Shown here: positions 26,638 through 34,770 of the stretch, piece after piece
How positions within the stretch are numbered: the first letter of the stretch is position 1
Layout of the letters: every line of letters starts with the position of its first letter
NCBI GenBank assembly: GCA_944324865.1
Contig: CALUXW010000012.1
Coordinates: forward strand, 1 to 41,326
From: Candidatus Gastranaerophilales bacterium
GTDB taxonomy: Bacteria > Cyanobacteriota > Vampirovibrionia > Gastranaerophilales > Gastranaerophilaceae
Direction: 5' to 3'
Length of the DNA stretch: 41,326 nucleotides
The notes under the pieces: model-generated
Told to the model about the DNA's origin: nothing
Seen by the model: only the letters and a program-made list of their open reading frames with translations
The model's database searches: none
Made by a program: the position numbers and the translations under genes

Positions 26638-26674
26638 AAAAAATTCTGTCAATTTTACAGGCAGAATTTTTTTT
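26638..26674 (+). terminator. Rho-independent terminator after serA
   Basis: AAAAAATTCTG (26638-26648) pairs with CAGAATTTTTT (26662-26672), followed by further T's. The loop is 13 bases. TATAAA at 26676-26681, right after the T-run, could serve as -10 for the next gene. Confidence 0.8.
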
Positions 26675-26714
26675 ATATAAACATAGGTGAAGTTTATGGA
26701 AGGTAGGTTATTTT

Positions 26715-27227
26715 ATGTCAATGAACGGAATTACTGGGTACTCATATAACCCATACGCTTACAATAATACTTATGCAAACACAACTGCAACGAATTTTCA
26801 AGGCACATATACAGACAATACAAGCCAGAAAGACGAAAAAAGCTCGCTTAATACAATTGCCACAATTGGTGTAGGGCTTGCAGCACTCGGAGGGGCTATT
26901 TATGCAATTAAAAAAGGTAAAAGTGTAAATGGTACTGATTCTTCAATTTGGAAAAATCTAAAAACCGGCTTAAGCGAAATTGGCAAAACAATCAGTAATA
27001 AAATTGGGAAAATTTTTAACAATAATAACAATGTAAACGAAGAATTGACAAATGCTGCAAATGAAGTAATTAAAACAAGTCAAGCTCCTTATTCAACAAA
27101 TGCTTTTAATCAAGCAGTTAAAAATTATGAAGATGTTGTTGTTGATAAGGGTAATGAAATCCTAAAACAGCTTAGTAAACAAACTTACAAGAAAAATTAT
27201 GATTCAATTCTGGGTAAATTAAACTAA
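26715..27227 (+). CDS. Small single-pass membrane protein, NGI/FxG-motif family
   Basis: A 170-residue protein of unknown function. Order: an N-terminal MNGITGYS segment, a Tyr/Asn/Thr-rich stretch ending in NFQG (F28-G30), a charged linker, one Gly/Ala-rich membrane segment (about 46-65, IATIGVGLAALGGAIYAI), then a Lys/Asn-rich helical tail that includes NNNNN. AAGGTAGG lies seven bases before the ATG at 26715; an in-frame ATG at 26721 is possible. The next gene (27411) has a matching N-terminus and the same layout, so the two look like diverged paralogues. The gene is flanked by terminators on both sides. Confidence 0.7.
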   Translation: MSMNGITGYSYNPYAYNNTYANTTATNFQGTYTDNTSQKDEKSSLNTIATIGVGLAALGGAIYAIKKGKSVNGTDSSIWKNLKTGLSEIGKTISNKIGKIFNNNNNVNEELTNAANEVIKTSQAPYSTNAFNQAVKNYEDVVVDKGNEILKQLSKQTYKKNYDSILGKLN

Positions 27228-27233
27228 AAAAAC

Positions 27234-27267
27234 AAAACTCTCGAAGACTTCCTTCGAGAGTTTTTTT
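27234..27267 (+). terminator. Rho-independent terminator
   Basis: AAAACTCTCGAAG (27234-27246) pairs perfectly with CTTCGAGAGTTTT (27252-27264), a 13-bp stem with a 5-base loop, followed by more T's. It is one of the strongest terminators in the window. Confidence 0.9.
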
Positions 27268-27268
27268 A

Positions 27269-27277
27269 TGGTATAAT
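27269..27277 (+). promoter_or_regulatory. Extended -10 promoter
   Basis: TGGTATAAT is a perfect extended -10 (TGnTATAAT), starting two bases after the T-run of the preceding terminator. No -35 match is seen at the usual distance. It would give the gene at 27411 a leader of about 125 bases. Confidence 0.5.
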
Positions 27278-27319
27278 AAATTGCAAGTTAGGTTTAATGT
27301 AAATTTATGTAACAAATTG

Positions 27320-27354
27320 AAATTTAAAATTCAATTCATGGCAATTTTAAATTT
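27320..27354. repeat. 12-bp AT-only inverted repeat in the leader of the 27411 gene
   Basis: AAATTTAAAATT (27320-27331) is the exact inverse of AATTTTAAATTT (27343-27354), with an 11-base spacer containing CATGGC. It lies between the extended -10 and the gene. It may be an operator or a weak RNA hairpin; in so AT-rich a sequence chance cannot be excluded. Confidence 0.35.
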
Positions 27355-27410
27355 TTAGATGATTTATACAATCAGAAGGAAAGTTGATAATACTTGGAAA
27401 GGGAAAATAT

Positions 27411-27785
27411 ATGCAAGTGAACGGTATTAAATCTTACAGTACTCCACATGTTGCATTCGGCAATGAAGAAACAACTGAAAAAAAAGGTACTAAAAAAGCT
27501 GCAGCTATTGCAGGAATTAGCGCAGCAGCAGTTGCAGCAGCAGCTGTAGCAACCGGTTTGCACGGTAAAAAAATTGCCGGAGATGTCGAAGGCAATTTTG
27601 CAAAAAAGACTTTGCAATACTTAACAAAAGGTGCAACAGACATCTATAATAAAGTTAAAGGCAAAGCTGTAGAAATCTTTGAAAATATTAAAGGTCGTTT
27701 CAGCAAAGCTGAAGAAGTAGGACAAAAAAGTGCAGAAGAAACAAAAGAAGCTTTTGAAAATATTCCATTCGATGTTGTTGATTAA
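27411..27785 (+). CDS. Small Ala-rich single-pass membrane protein, NGI/FG-motif family
   Basis: A 124-residue protein of unknown function. The N-terminus VNGIKSYS is followed by HVAFGNE (F16-G17), a Lys/Glu linker (TTEKKGTKK), an Ala-rich membrane segment (about 29-50) and an amphipathic helical tail with alternating Lys and Glu. The frame is open back to 27384, but AAAGGG eight bases before ATG 27411, and the match of this N-terminus to that of the gene at 26715, fix the start. It has its own promoter candidate and terminator, so it is probably monocistronic. Confidence 0.7.
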   Translation: MQVNGIKSYSTPHVAFGNEETTEKKGTKKAAAIAGISAAAVAAAAVATGLHGKKIAGDVEGNFAKKTLQYLTKGATDIYNKVKGKAVEIFENIKGRFSKAEEVGQKSAEETKEAFENIPFDVVD

Positions 27786-27799
27786 GCAATAAATACAAA

Positions 27800-27839
27800 C
27801 ATTAAAAAGCCTGCTCATTAATGAGCAGGCTTTTTAATG
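27800..27839. terminator. 40-base perfect palindrome, bidirectional terminator
   Basis: CATTAAAAAGCCTGCTCATT (27800-27819) is the exact inverse of the following 20 bases (27820-27839). The GC-rich core GCCTGCTC/GAGCAGGC is flanked by A-run and T-run, so it can stop transcription on both strands. It closes the 27411 gene and insulates the mla operon. Confidence 0.85.
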
Positions 27840-27867
27840 CAATGTTTTGCAAAAAAAATGTTGTTAA

Positions 27868-27873
27868 TATAAA
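27868..27873 (+). promoter_or_regulatory. Candidate -10 box for the mlaE-lpxK-metF operon
   Basis: TATAAA lies eight bases before the mlaE ATG, which has no Shine-Dalgarno sequence. TTTTGC at 27845-27850, 17 bases upstream, is a weak -35 candidate. Transcription would start at or next to the ATG. Confidence 0.35.
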
Positions 27874-27881
27874 ATTATAGA

Positions 27882-28679
27882 ATGATAAATATTAAAAAGA
27901 CATTGTTTTGGCAATTTTTAAATTTGCTTGAATACGAACTAAAGGAGTTTTTAATAACACTGGGTAATATCGGCAAAGATTTTATACGGGTATTAAAATC
28001 CTTGATGGTACTAAAAATGGATAAAGGCGCACTTGTAGAGCAATGTTCTAGATTTGCTGTAGACTCGTTACCTATAACACTTACCATTGTCGCTATGACA
28101 TCTGTAATAATTGCGATACAAATTGCACCTGAACTTACAAAACAAGGGGCGGGTAATTATGTAGGCTCACTTTCTGCACTGGTTATGGTACGAGAGCTAT
28201 CCGCAATAATGTCTGGTTTTGCAATAATTTCAATGATAGGTTCATCATACGCATCAGAAATAGCATCTATGGCAGTAACCGATCAAATAAGCGCCATGAA
28301 AGTACTACATGTAGATCCTGTAGAATATTTAATAATACCACGTTTTTTGTCAGGGATTATAATGATGCCTTTTGTAGTTGTCATATCAACATTTTGCGGA
28401 TTAGCTTGCGCAGCTTTTATTTCAAACGTCACTGCAGAAATCACATATTTAAACTTTATAACATCAATGTGGCATGGGCTTTTTATAAAAGATATCTTTG
28501 TAGCACTGTTAAAATCTTCATTTTTTGGTGGTACAATTGCCTTAATAAGCTGTTCATGCGGTTATTCAACACGAGGAGGAGCGCTTGAAGTTGGTACATC
28601 AACAACCAAAGCTGTAGTATGGTCATTTGTCGCTATTGCAGTTTGGGATTACATTTTTGCATCAATATTTTATCTGTAA
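27882..28679 (+). CDS. mlaE: MlaE-type ABC transporter permease
   Basis: The inner-membrane permease of an Mla/MCE phospholipid transporter. The 265 residues match the family, with four to five hydrophobic segments and the conserved stretches LVMVRELSAIMSGF, GSSYASEIASM (the usual acidic residues kept) and MKVLHVDPVEYLIIPRFL. It is the first gene of mlaE-mlaF-mlaD and follows a bidirectional terminator. The direction of lipid flow cannot be told from sequence. Confidence 0.9.
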   Translation: MINIKKTLFWQFLNLLEYELKEFLITLGNIGKDFIRVLKSLMVLKMDKGALVEQCSRFAVDSLPITLTIVAMTSVIIAIQIAPELTKQGAGNYVGSLSALVMVRELSAIMSGFAIISMIGSSYASEIASMAVTDQISAMKVLHVDPVEYLIIPRFLSGIIMMPFVVVISTFCGLACAAFISNVTAEITYLNFITSMWHGLFIKDIFVALLKSSFFGGTIALISCSCGYSTRGGALEVGTSTTKAVVWSFVAIAVWDYIFASIFYL

Positions 28680-28687
28680 GGTATAAA

Positions 28688-29416
28688 ATGGGTATAGAAG
28701 TTAAAAATTTAACAAAAGAATTTAACGGCAAAAAAGTCTTAAATAACATAAATTTTAAGGTGGAAGACGGAGAAACCCTTGGAGTGGTAGGCTTTTCCGG
28801 CAGCGGGAAAAGCACTTTGTTAAAAATTATTTGCGGACTTTTATATCCTAACTCCGGTGAAATTACCACAACACCAAACAATGCAGATATAGCAATGACT
28901 TTCCAATATAGCGCACTTTTTGATTTTTTAACAGTTTTTGAAAATATTGCCTTTCCACTTACTGAGCGAAAAGAATTTAGAAATAAATACACCAAAAAAG
29001 AACTAAAGGAAATAGTTGCACAAAAGTTAAAAATAGTAGGGCTTGAGGGTATAGAAAACAAATACCCGTCTGAACTTTCAGGTGGTATGCAAAAACGTGT
29101 CGGTTTTGCCCGCGCAATTGTAACAAATCCAAAAATTATACTCTATGATGAACCAACTGCAGGACTGGATCCTGTTTCATCCACATTAATTGAAAACTAC
29201 ATTGTTGAATTAAAAAAAGAATTAAATGCGAGTTGTCTGGTTGTAACACACCAGCTATCAACAATCAGGCGTGCTACAGATAAAGCAATTATGCTTTATG
29301 AAGGCGAAATTGTTTTCAAAGGGTCTACTTTGGAACTGTTAAAGGGTGCAAATCCCTACACACATCAATTTGTAACAGCATCAATAAAAGGTCCTATGCA
29401 AATTAAGTCATTGTAA
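28688..29416 (+). CDS. mlaF: MlaF-type ABC transporter ATP-binding protein
   Basis: The cytoplasmic ATPase that drives the MCE lipid transporter. It has 242 residues with Walker A GFSGSGKST, Q-loop QYSALF, signature LSGGMQKR, Walker B ILYDEPTAGLDP and the H-loop VVTHQ; all catalytic residues are kept. The frame is open back into mlaE, but ATG 28688 has AAGG six bases upstream and gives the normal family N-terminus (MGIEVKNLTKEF). The gap from the mlaE stop is eight bases. Confidence 0.93.
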   Translation: MGIEVKNLTKEFNGKKVLNNINFKVEDGETLGVVGFSGSGKSTLLKIICGLLYPNSGEITTTPNNADIAMTFQYSALFDFLTVFENIAFPLTERKEFRNKYTKKELKEIVAQKLKIVGLEGIENKYPSELSGGMQKRVGFARAIVTNPKIILYDEPTAGLDPVSSTLIENYIVELKKELNASCLVVTHQLSTIRRATDKAIMLYEGEIVFKGSTLELLKGANPYTHQFVTASIKGPMQIKSL

Positions 29417-29444
29417 AATTTTTAATGTATAATAGGAAAGTATT

Positions 29445-30806
29445 ATGGAACCTAAAAAATCATCATCATCATTAAAAGTAGGAATATTGACACTTAGTGC
29501 CATATTTATTCTCATATTTACAGTCCTGTGGATAAAGGGCAGAAGTCTTTCATCTGGCGAGAGAATTGATGTTATTTTTAAAGATATCAATGGAATGCGT
29601 GCAGGTTCAGGTGTACAAATGATGGGTTTAAGAATTGGACAAGTTGAAGAGATTACACCAATAATTAATGGTAAAGACAGCTATATTAAATTAAGATTTG
29701 TCATAACTGAAAAAGATGTTGATATTCCACCTGCATCAAGAATTTCAATCCAGCAATCCGGGCTTATAGGAGAACAATTCTTAGAAATAACTCCACCAGA
29801 AATAGAAACTGTTTTTGTTGAAACATTAAAAAACACCACAGCTATAGAAAAAGGTCAAAAAATCCTTATGGAGTTATCTGGTAAATTATACAAAATAGGC
29901 AATGTTGATGAATGTCTGGTATTACCTACAAGTCAAATACCTTTTGATTTAAAAAATAAAATAAAAACAAAATATACTCTAAGGATTAAATACACAATCA
30001 CAATGCCCGGTTTAATTCTTGACAATGACGACATTGGAGCAAAAATAATTAACAACGAATTAATTTTTTATACTCTTGATGGTGAAAAACTTTATGTCCC
30101 AGACAGCAATCTTAAATATACAGTGATAGAACCTATGAGAATTAGTGATTTTATGGAAATAAATTACAAGGCATCAAAATCACTTAACGAAACAAATGAA
30201 AAAATTTCAGAAATCTTATCTGATGAAATGGTAGGCGAACTAAGAGAAAGTATTAAAAATATAAATGAATTAACGATAAGTGCGTCAACAACTCTTGACA
30301 AAGCGCAGCTTTTAATAGAATCCTCAAAAAATGAATTAGAAGATGTACTTGCACAATCAAATAAACTTATTTCGAAATTAATAGTTTTGACAGATAGCTT
30401 AAATGAAATTACTAATGATGATGAACTTAAAAATTCCATAGTTCAAACAACAAAATCTGTAGGTGAACTATCTAAAAACGTAAATACACTTTTGGAAGAT
30501 AAAAGAACAAAAGAAATTATTACAAATTTAGACGAAATTTCCAGAAATTTAGCAGATATTTCTTCATACATGAATGAATTTACCAAAGATGATAAACTTA
30601 AAAAAGATATTTCATCTACTGTGTCAAACATAAACAAAATTTCAGCAAATATAAATAAAACTTTAAATAATCTAAATAATTTGGATTCATGCCAAAAAGC
30701 AAGTGTGGACAATATTATTTCTGACACTGTTGTTACATCAAGAAATTTAAGGAAATTTTCGGAAAAATTAAACAAGCGCTTTTTACTGTTTAGATTAATG
30801 TTCTGA
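29445..30806 (+). CDS. mlaD: MCE (MlaD-type) substrate-binding protein with a long coiled coil
   Basis: The periplasmic component of the transporter: one N-terminal membrane anchor (about 12-30), a single MCE domain (about 40-125, with GMRAGSGVQMMGLRIGQVEEI and ISIQQSGLIGEQFLEI), then a long region with coiled-coil character (about 235-440), rich in Leu, Ser, Asn and Glu. At 453 residues it is far longer than E. coli MlaD (about 180) and closer to the MCE proteins with helical tails that could span the periplasm. AGGA lies seven bases before the ATG. lpxK follows after one base. Confidence 0.9.
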   Translation: MEPKKSSSSLKVGILTLSAIFILIFTVLWIKGRSLSSGERIDVIFKDINGMRAGSGVQMMGLRIGQVEEITPIINGKDSYIKLRFVITEKDVDIPPASRISIQQSGLIGEQFLEITPPEIETVFVETLKNTTAIEKGQKILMELSGKLYKIGNVDECLVLPTSQIPFDLKNKIKTKYTLRIKYTITMPGLILDNDDIGAKIINNELIFYTLDGEKLYVPDSNLKYTVIEPMRISDFMEINYKASKSLNETNEKISEILSDEMVGELRESIKNINELTISASTTLDKAQLLIESSKNELEDVLAQSNKLISKLIVLTDSLNEITNDDELKNSIVQTTKSVGELSKNVNTLLEDKRTKEIITNLDEISRNLADISSYMNEFTKDDKLKKDISSTVSNINKISANINKTLNNLNNLDSCQKASVDNIISDTVVTSRNLRKFSEKLNKRFLLFRLMF

Positions 30807-30807
30807 T

Positions 30808-31896
30808 ATGAAAAATATTAAAGTTCTAGTAAATGAATACCATTACAAAAAAAATCCTAAAGGTTTATTATTTTTACCTCTTGGATTTTTAGCTATTTTT
30901 TATTCTTTCGTAATAACCTTAAAAAATTTTCTTTACGAAATAAAAATCTTAAAAGAAAAAAAAGTTAAGCCTTTTGTTATATGTGTTGGAAATCTGACAA
31001 CCGGTGGAGTAGGTAAAACACCTATAGTATGTGAAATTGCAAATTATATTGCGAATAAACTAAATAAAAAAACCGCCATTATATCAAGAGGTTACGGTGC
31101 AAAATTAAACAACAAAAATGTTAATGTAATTAAAGATTACAAAAAAACATACTTTTCTAACGGCACCATTTGTGGAGATGAGGCCTTAATGTGTGCAAAT
31201 AATACAAAAAACTGTATTATTTTAACTTGCAAAGACAGACAAAAAGCTTCAAATTTTGCGTATAATAATTATGGGATTGAAGTAATAATACTTGACGACG
31301 GTTTTTCAAACAGAAAGATTAAAAAAGATTTTAGTATACTTGTAATTGATTCAAAAAAACAATTTGGAAACGGTTACCTGTTACCGCTTGGTCCCTTAAG
31401 GGAACCTCTGGCTCAGGCAAAAAGAGCAGACTATTTAATAATTACAAATAAAAATCATATAAAAAAAGATGAAACAAAAGAAAAAATTGCAAGAAAATTA
31501 CAAACAAAAAAAATAACAACTTGCAATTTTACTGAAGATTATTTTTACAATATAAAAAATAAAATGCAAATTATACCCTCAAACCAAAGAGCTATAGCTT
31601 TCTGTGCCATTGGTCAACCAAAACAGTTTTACGAATATTTAAAAAATCACTTCGATATTGTTTTTACAAAAACTTTTGAAGATCATCATGCATATACTCA
31701 AAATGACATTGATTATTTAATTAAAAAAGCAAAAGAAAATAGTGCAAATATAATAATAACAACGCAAAAAGATGAGGTAAAAATTGCACCGTTTATTAAA
31801 GATGTGTGTTTTTTGAGTTTAAAATTAAAATCAGAATTCAGTGGTATGGAAGTATTCTGGGCAATTGAAAAGGAAATAAAAGATGAAATTAAGTGA
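30808..31896 (+). CDS. lpxK: Tetraacyldisaccharide 4'-kinase (lipid A synthesis)
   Basis: It phosphorylates the lipid A disaccharide at the 4' position on the inner membrane. The 362 residues fit LpxK. An N-terminal hydrophobic segment (about 20-40) anchors it; the P-loop is GNLTTGGVGKTP; further landmarks are ISRGYG, GDEALM and DDGFSNRKIKKDF (family DDGFQHR with Q to S). It is the clearest evidence for LPS in this organism. It follows mlaD and overlaps metF by 14 bases. The other lpx genes are not in the window. Confidence 0.94.
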   Translation: MKNIKVLVNEYHYKKNPKGLLFLPLGFLAIFYSFVITLKNFLYEIKILKEKKVKPFVICVGNLTTGGVGKTPIVCEIANYIANKLNKKTAIISRGYGAKLNNKNVNVIKDYKKTYFSNGTICGDEALMCANNTKNCIILTCKDRQKASNFAYNNYGIEVIILDDGFSNRKIKKDFSILVIDSKKQFGNGYLLPLGPLREPLAQAKRADYLIITNKNHIKKDETKEKIARKLQTKKITTCNFTEDYFYNIKNKMQIIPSNQRAIAFCAIGQPKQFYEYLKNHFDIVFTKTFEDHHAYTQNDIDYLIKKAKENSANIIITTQKDEVKIAPFIKDVCFLSLKLKSEFSGMEVFWAIEKEIKDEIK

Positions 31897-32734
31897 AATA
31901 TATTCGAATAAGAGCAAACTTACTTTTTCTTTTGAAGTTTTCCCCCCAAAAAATGGTGATACTCAAAACCTTTTTAAAGAACTGGCAAAAATGAACGAAC
32001 AAAAACCTGCATTAATCTCTGTAACATATGGTGCAGGAGGTTCAAACAGAAATACCTCTCTTAATATTGTAAAAGAACTTAAAAATAATTTAAAACAGCC
32101 TGTGATGCCTCATTTTACTTGCGTTTGCTCAAATAAAGAATATATTGAAAATTATATAAAAGAAATTGAAAATCTCGGAATAACAAATATTTTGGCCTTA
32201 AGAGGTGATGAACCACAAGAAATTGAAGTATGTTACAGAGATTTTAAAAGCGCTTTAGATTTAATAAAATATTTGAAAAAACATTCTGAACTTGAATATG
32301 CTGTGGCAGCCTATCCTGAAAAACATCCAAAGGCAAAATCATTAAATCAAGATATTGGCATACTTTTGAAAAAACAAAGCCTTGGTGCAAAGGTTGCCTA
32401 TACGCAAGTTTTTTTTGATAACCAAAGTTTTTATAATTTTTTTGATATTTGCACAAAAAAAGGCATAACACTTCCCATAATTCCCGGCATTATGCCTATT
32501 ATAAACTATAATCAACTAAAAAGGATTGTTGAACTTTCAGGAACCAAGATTAATCCAAAAGTAATACAATACTTTGAAAAATATAAAAATTCAAAAGAAG
32601 ATACCATTAAAGCAGGGATTGAATTTGCAAGCATACAATGTGAAAAACTGATTAACTTTGGTATAAAAGGTATACACTTTTACACTTTAAATAAAGCGAG
32701 AAGTTCTATTGAAGTAATTGGAAATATTATTTAG
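31883..32734 (+). CDS. metF: 5,10-methylenetetrahydrofolate reductase
   Basis: A flavin enzyme that makes 5-methyl-THF for methionine synthesis. The 283 residues match MetF. Landmarks are FSFEVFPPK near the N-terminus, VTYGAGGSNR, HFTCV, LALRGDEP and TQVFFD. The ATG lies in the last codons of lpxK, with AAGGA eight bases upstream. Its 3' end overlaps the convergent formyltransferase gene by 8 bases; no terminator is seen. Confidence 0.94.
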   Translation: MKLSEIYSNKSKLTFSFEVFPPKNGDTQNLFKELAKMNEQKPALISVTYGAGGSNRNTSLNIVKELKNNLKQPVMPHFTCVCSNKEYIENYIKEIENLGITNILALRGDEPQEIEVCYRDFKSALDLIKYLKKHSELEYAVAAYPEKHPKAKSLNQDIGILLKKQSLGAKVAYTQVFFDNQSFYNFFDICTKKGITLPIIPGIMPIINYNQLKRIVELSGTKINPKVIQYFEKYKNSKEDTIKAGIEFASIQCEKLINFGIKGIHFYTLNKARSSIEVIGNII

Positions 32735-33602
32735 AAACCTCAACAAGACAGTCTAATGCCCGAACTATAATAGTTTTAGAATTTTCAAACACAATCGATC
32801 CTATTGGTGCATTTTGATATTTATCTTCTAAGGCAAGTAATCTGTGTTTTTTAATTGCAATTTGCCTGTTATTATTCTTAAAAATTGGTGTATACCAAGG
32901 CTTTAGTGCACGAATATGATTATGAATATTTAACTTTGATTTTTTAAAGTCAATAATCGTATCTTTATACTCAATCTGACATTCATATGTTGCATGACAA
33001 TCATCTTGTTTCCGTGGTATTATTTCACCCTTCTCAAGTTTATCTAAAAGTTCTCCTACCATACCTTGTGCAAATTTTGAACATCTGTTGCGAAGCTCGC
33101 CGGATGTCATATTTAAATCTATGGTAACAGCCTCTTGCATAAGTATATCCCCACAGTCAAACTTTTCATTCACATAATGAAAAGTTACCCCGGTTAAATC
33201 TTCACCTGAAAAAATTGTCCAAAAATAGGGATTTGCACCTCTGTGTCTGGGCAAAAGTGAGGGGTGACAATTAATAGTACCAAGACGTGGCAATTTTGCA
33301 ATTTCAGGAGCAATTTTCTCGCTCCAAGAACCGACCAAAATAACATCCGGTCTCAACTTTTCAAACTCTTTCACAAATTCTTTTGAGTTAATTGATTTTG
33401 CATTAATATCTTTTGCCCCAAAAGCTCTTATAATTGCCAAATCGTGAGTAGGTGAGAATATATCTTTTAAAAACAGGGCAAATTTAGAATAATTTACCCT
33501 GTCAATTCTCATAGCTCCAACAACCTTATGTCCCGCATATACACTACCCGAGATTAAAGCGTTTAGCATTTTGTCATATCCTACGACAAGAACTCTAAGC
33601 AT
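32727..33602 (-). CDS. Formyltransferase family protein (methionyl-tRNA formyltransferase-like)
   Basis: A 291-residue folate-dependent formyltransferase. The catalytic Asn-His and Asp are visible in INCHPSLLPRHRGA and EKFDCGDIL, and a C-terminal domain with NHIRALKPWY resembles that of Fmt. The normal Fmt N-terminal GTPxFA motif is absent and NPYFW replaces the usual region after the HPSLLP loop, so it may be the sole Fmt or a formyltransferase for another substrate such as an amino-sugar. The frame is open to 33635, but ATG 33602 has AGAGG upstream and overlaps the nusA stop by 8 bases. It is the third gene of rimP-nusA. Confidence 0.75.
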   Translation of the reverse strand: MLRVLVVGYDKMLNALISGSVYAGHKVVGAMRIDRVNYSKFALFLKDIFSPTHDLAIIRAFGAKDINAKSINSKEFVKEFEKLRPDVILVGSWSEKIAPEIAKLPRLGTINCHPSLLPRHRGANPYFWTIFSGEDLTGVTFHYVNEKFDCGDILMQEAVTIDLNMTSGELRNRCSKFAQGMVGELLDKLEKGEIIPRKQDDCHATYECQIEYKDTIIDFKKSKLNIHNHIRALKPWYTPIFKNNNRQIAIKKHRLLALEDKYQNAPIGSIVFENSKTIIVRALDCLVEVSK

Positions 33603-34770
33603 TTTCCTCTTGCGTTTCTTGTACTTGCATTGCAACTTCTTCAGTATTTTCTTGAACTTGTTCTTGTTCTTTTATTTCTTCAAGGACTTGTCTTTCACGC
33701 TCGTCTTCTAATGCCCTGGCTTGTGATTCTGATTTAATATCAATTTTCCATCCGGTTAAACGATGTGCAAGTCTGACATTTTGACCCTCTCTGCCAATCG
33801 CAAGGGATAATTGATCATCAGGCACAATAACAAAAACCTCTTTTCTGTTCTCGTCATCTGCCAAAATGTCAACTGATATTATTCTTGCAGGTGAAAGTGC
33901 ATTTACTATATACTCAACAGGATCTTCAGAATACCTTACAATATCAATTTTTTCATTTTTTAATTCACCTACAATTGTTTGGATTCTAGAACCTCTTGGA
34001 CCAATACAAGCACCAACAGAGTCAACTGACGGGTCATTTGACCATACTGCAAGTTTTGTTCTGAAACCTGCTTCACGTGCTATTGATTTTATCTCTACGA
34101 TACCATCTTCAATTTCAGGTACTTCAAGTTCAAAAAGCTCTCTTACAATTTCAGAATGTGCTTGAGATACAATTACCTGAGGCAATCTTGATGTTTCTTT
34201 TACATCTAAAACAAAAACTCTTATTCTGTTACCCGGTTTGTAATATTCACCCGGTATTTGTTCGCGAGATGGCATAACGGCATCTGTTTTGCCTATATTT
34301 ACAATAACATTTCTATCATCTCTGCGTTGTATTATACCTGTAATTAATGTACCTTTTTTAGACATAAACTCATCCAGCACAAGCTTTCTCTCAGCTTCAC
34401 GAATTCTTTGAGTAATAACTTGTTTTGCACTTTGTGCAGCAATCCTACCGAAATTTTCAGGTGTTACTTCAATCTTAACTTCATCATCAAGTTCTACTTC
34501 TTCGTCAATTTCTTTTGCATCTTCAAGAGAAATTTCCAAATCTTCATTTTGCACTTCGCTTACAACGACTTTTGTTCTGAAAACACCTATTTCGCCGGTT
34601 GTTTCATCTAATATTGCCTCTACATTTTCAGCATCTTTATCTCTAATGTGTTTTTTATAAGCAGCAACTAGAGCATCGCAAAGAGAGCTAACAAGAATAT
34701 CTTTTGATATTCCCTTTTCGCGCTCCAATTGTTCAGCAGCCTCAAAAAGCGCAGTTCCGATTTTAATCAT
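33595..34770 (-). CDS. nusA: Transcription termination/antitermination protein NusA
   Basis: It binds RNA polymerase and controls pausing, termination and antitermination. It has 391 residues: an N-terminal polymerase-binding domain, an S1 domain (about 135-200, GIIQRRDDRNVIVNIG), then two KH domains with GACIGPRGSRI and LAIGREGQNVRLA. The C-terminus is a Glu/Gln-rich tail instead of the acidic repeats of the E. coli protein. GGAG precedes the ATG, which overlaps rimP by 8 bases. The usual downstream ylxR-infB-rbfA genes are absent. Confidence 0.95.
   Translation of the reverse strand: MIKIGTALFEAAEQLEREKGISKDILVSSLCDALVAAYKKHIRDKDAENVEAILDETTGEIGVFRTKVVVSEVQNEDLEISLEDAKEIDEEVELDDEVKIEVTPENFGRIAAQSAKQVITQRIREAERKLVLDEFMSKKGTLITGIIQRRDDRNVIVNIGKTDAVMPSREQIPGEYYKPGNRIRVFVLDVKETSRLPQVIVSQAHSEIVRELFELEVPEIEDGIVEIKSIAREAGFRTKLAVWSNDPSVDSVGACIGPRGSRIQTIVGELKNEKIDIVRYSEDPVEYIVNALSPARIISVDILADDENRKEVFVIVPDDQLSLAIGREGQNVRLAHRLTGWKIDIKSESQARALEDERERQVLEEIKEQEQVQENTEEVAMQVQETQEENA

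Noticed and set aside
28633..29061. 142-codon minus-strand frame
   Set aside because: It lies fully inside mlaE/mlaF, whose motifs prove the plus strand; it has no ribosome site or recognisable protein features.
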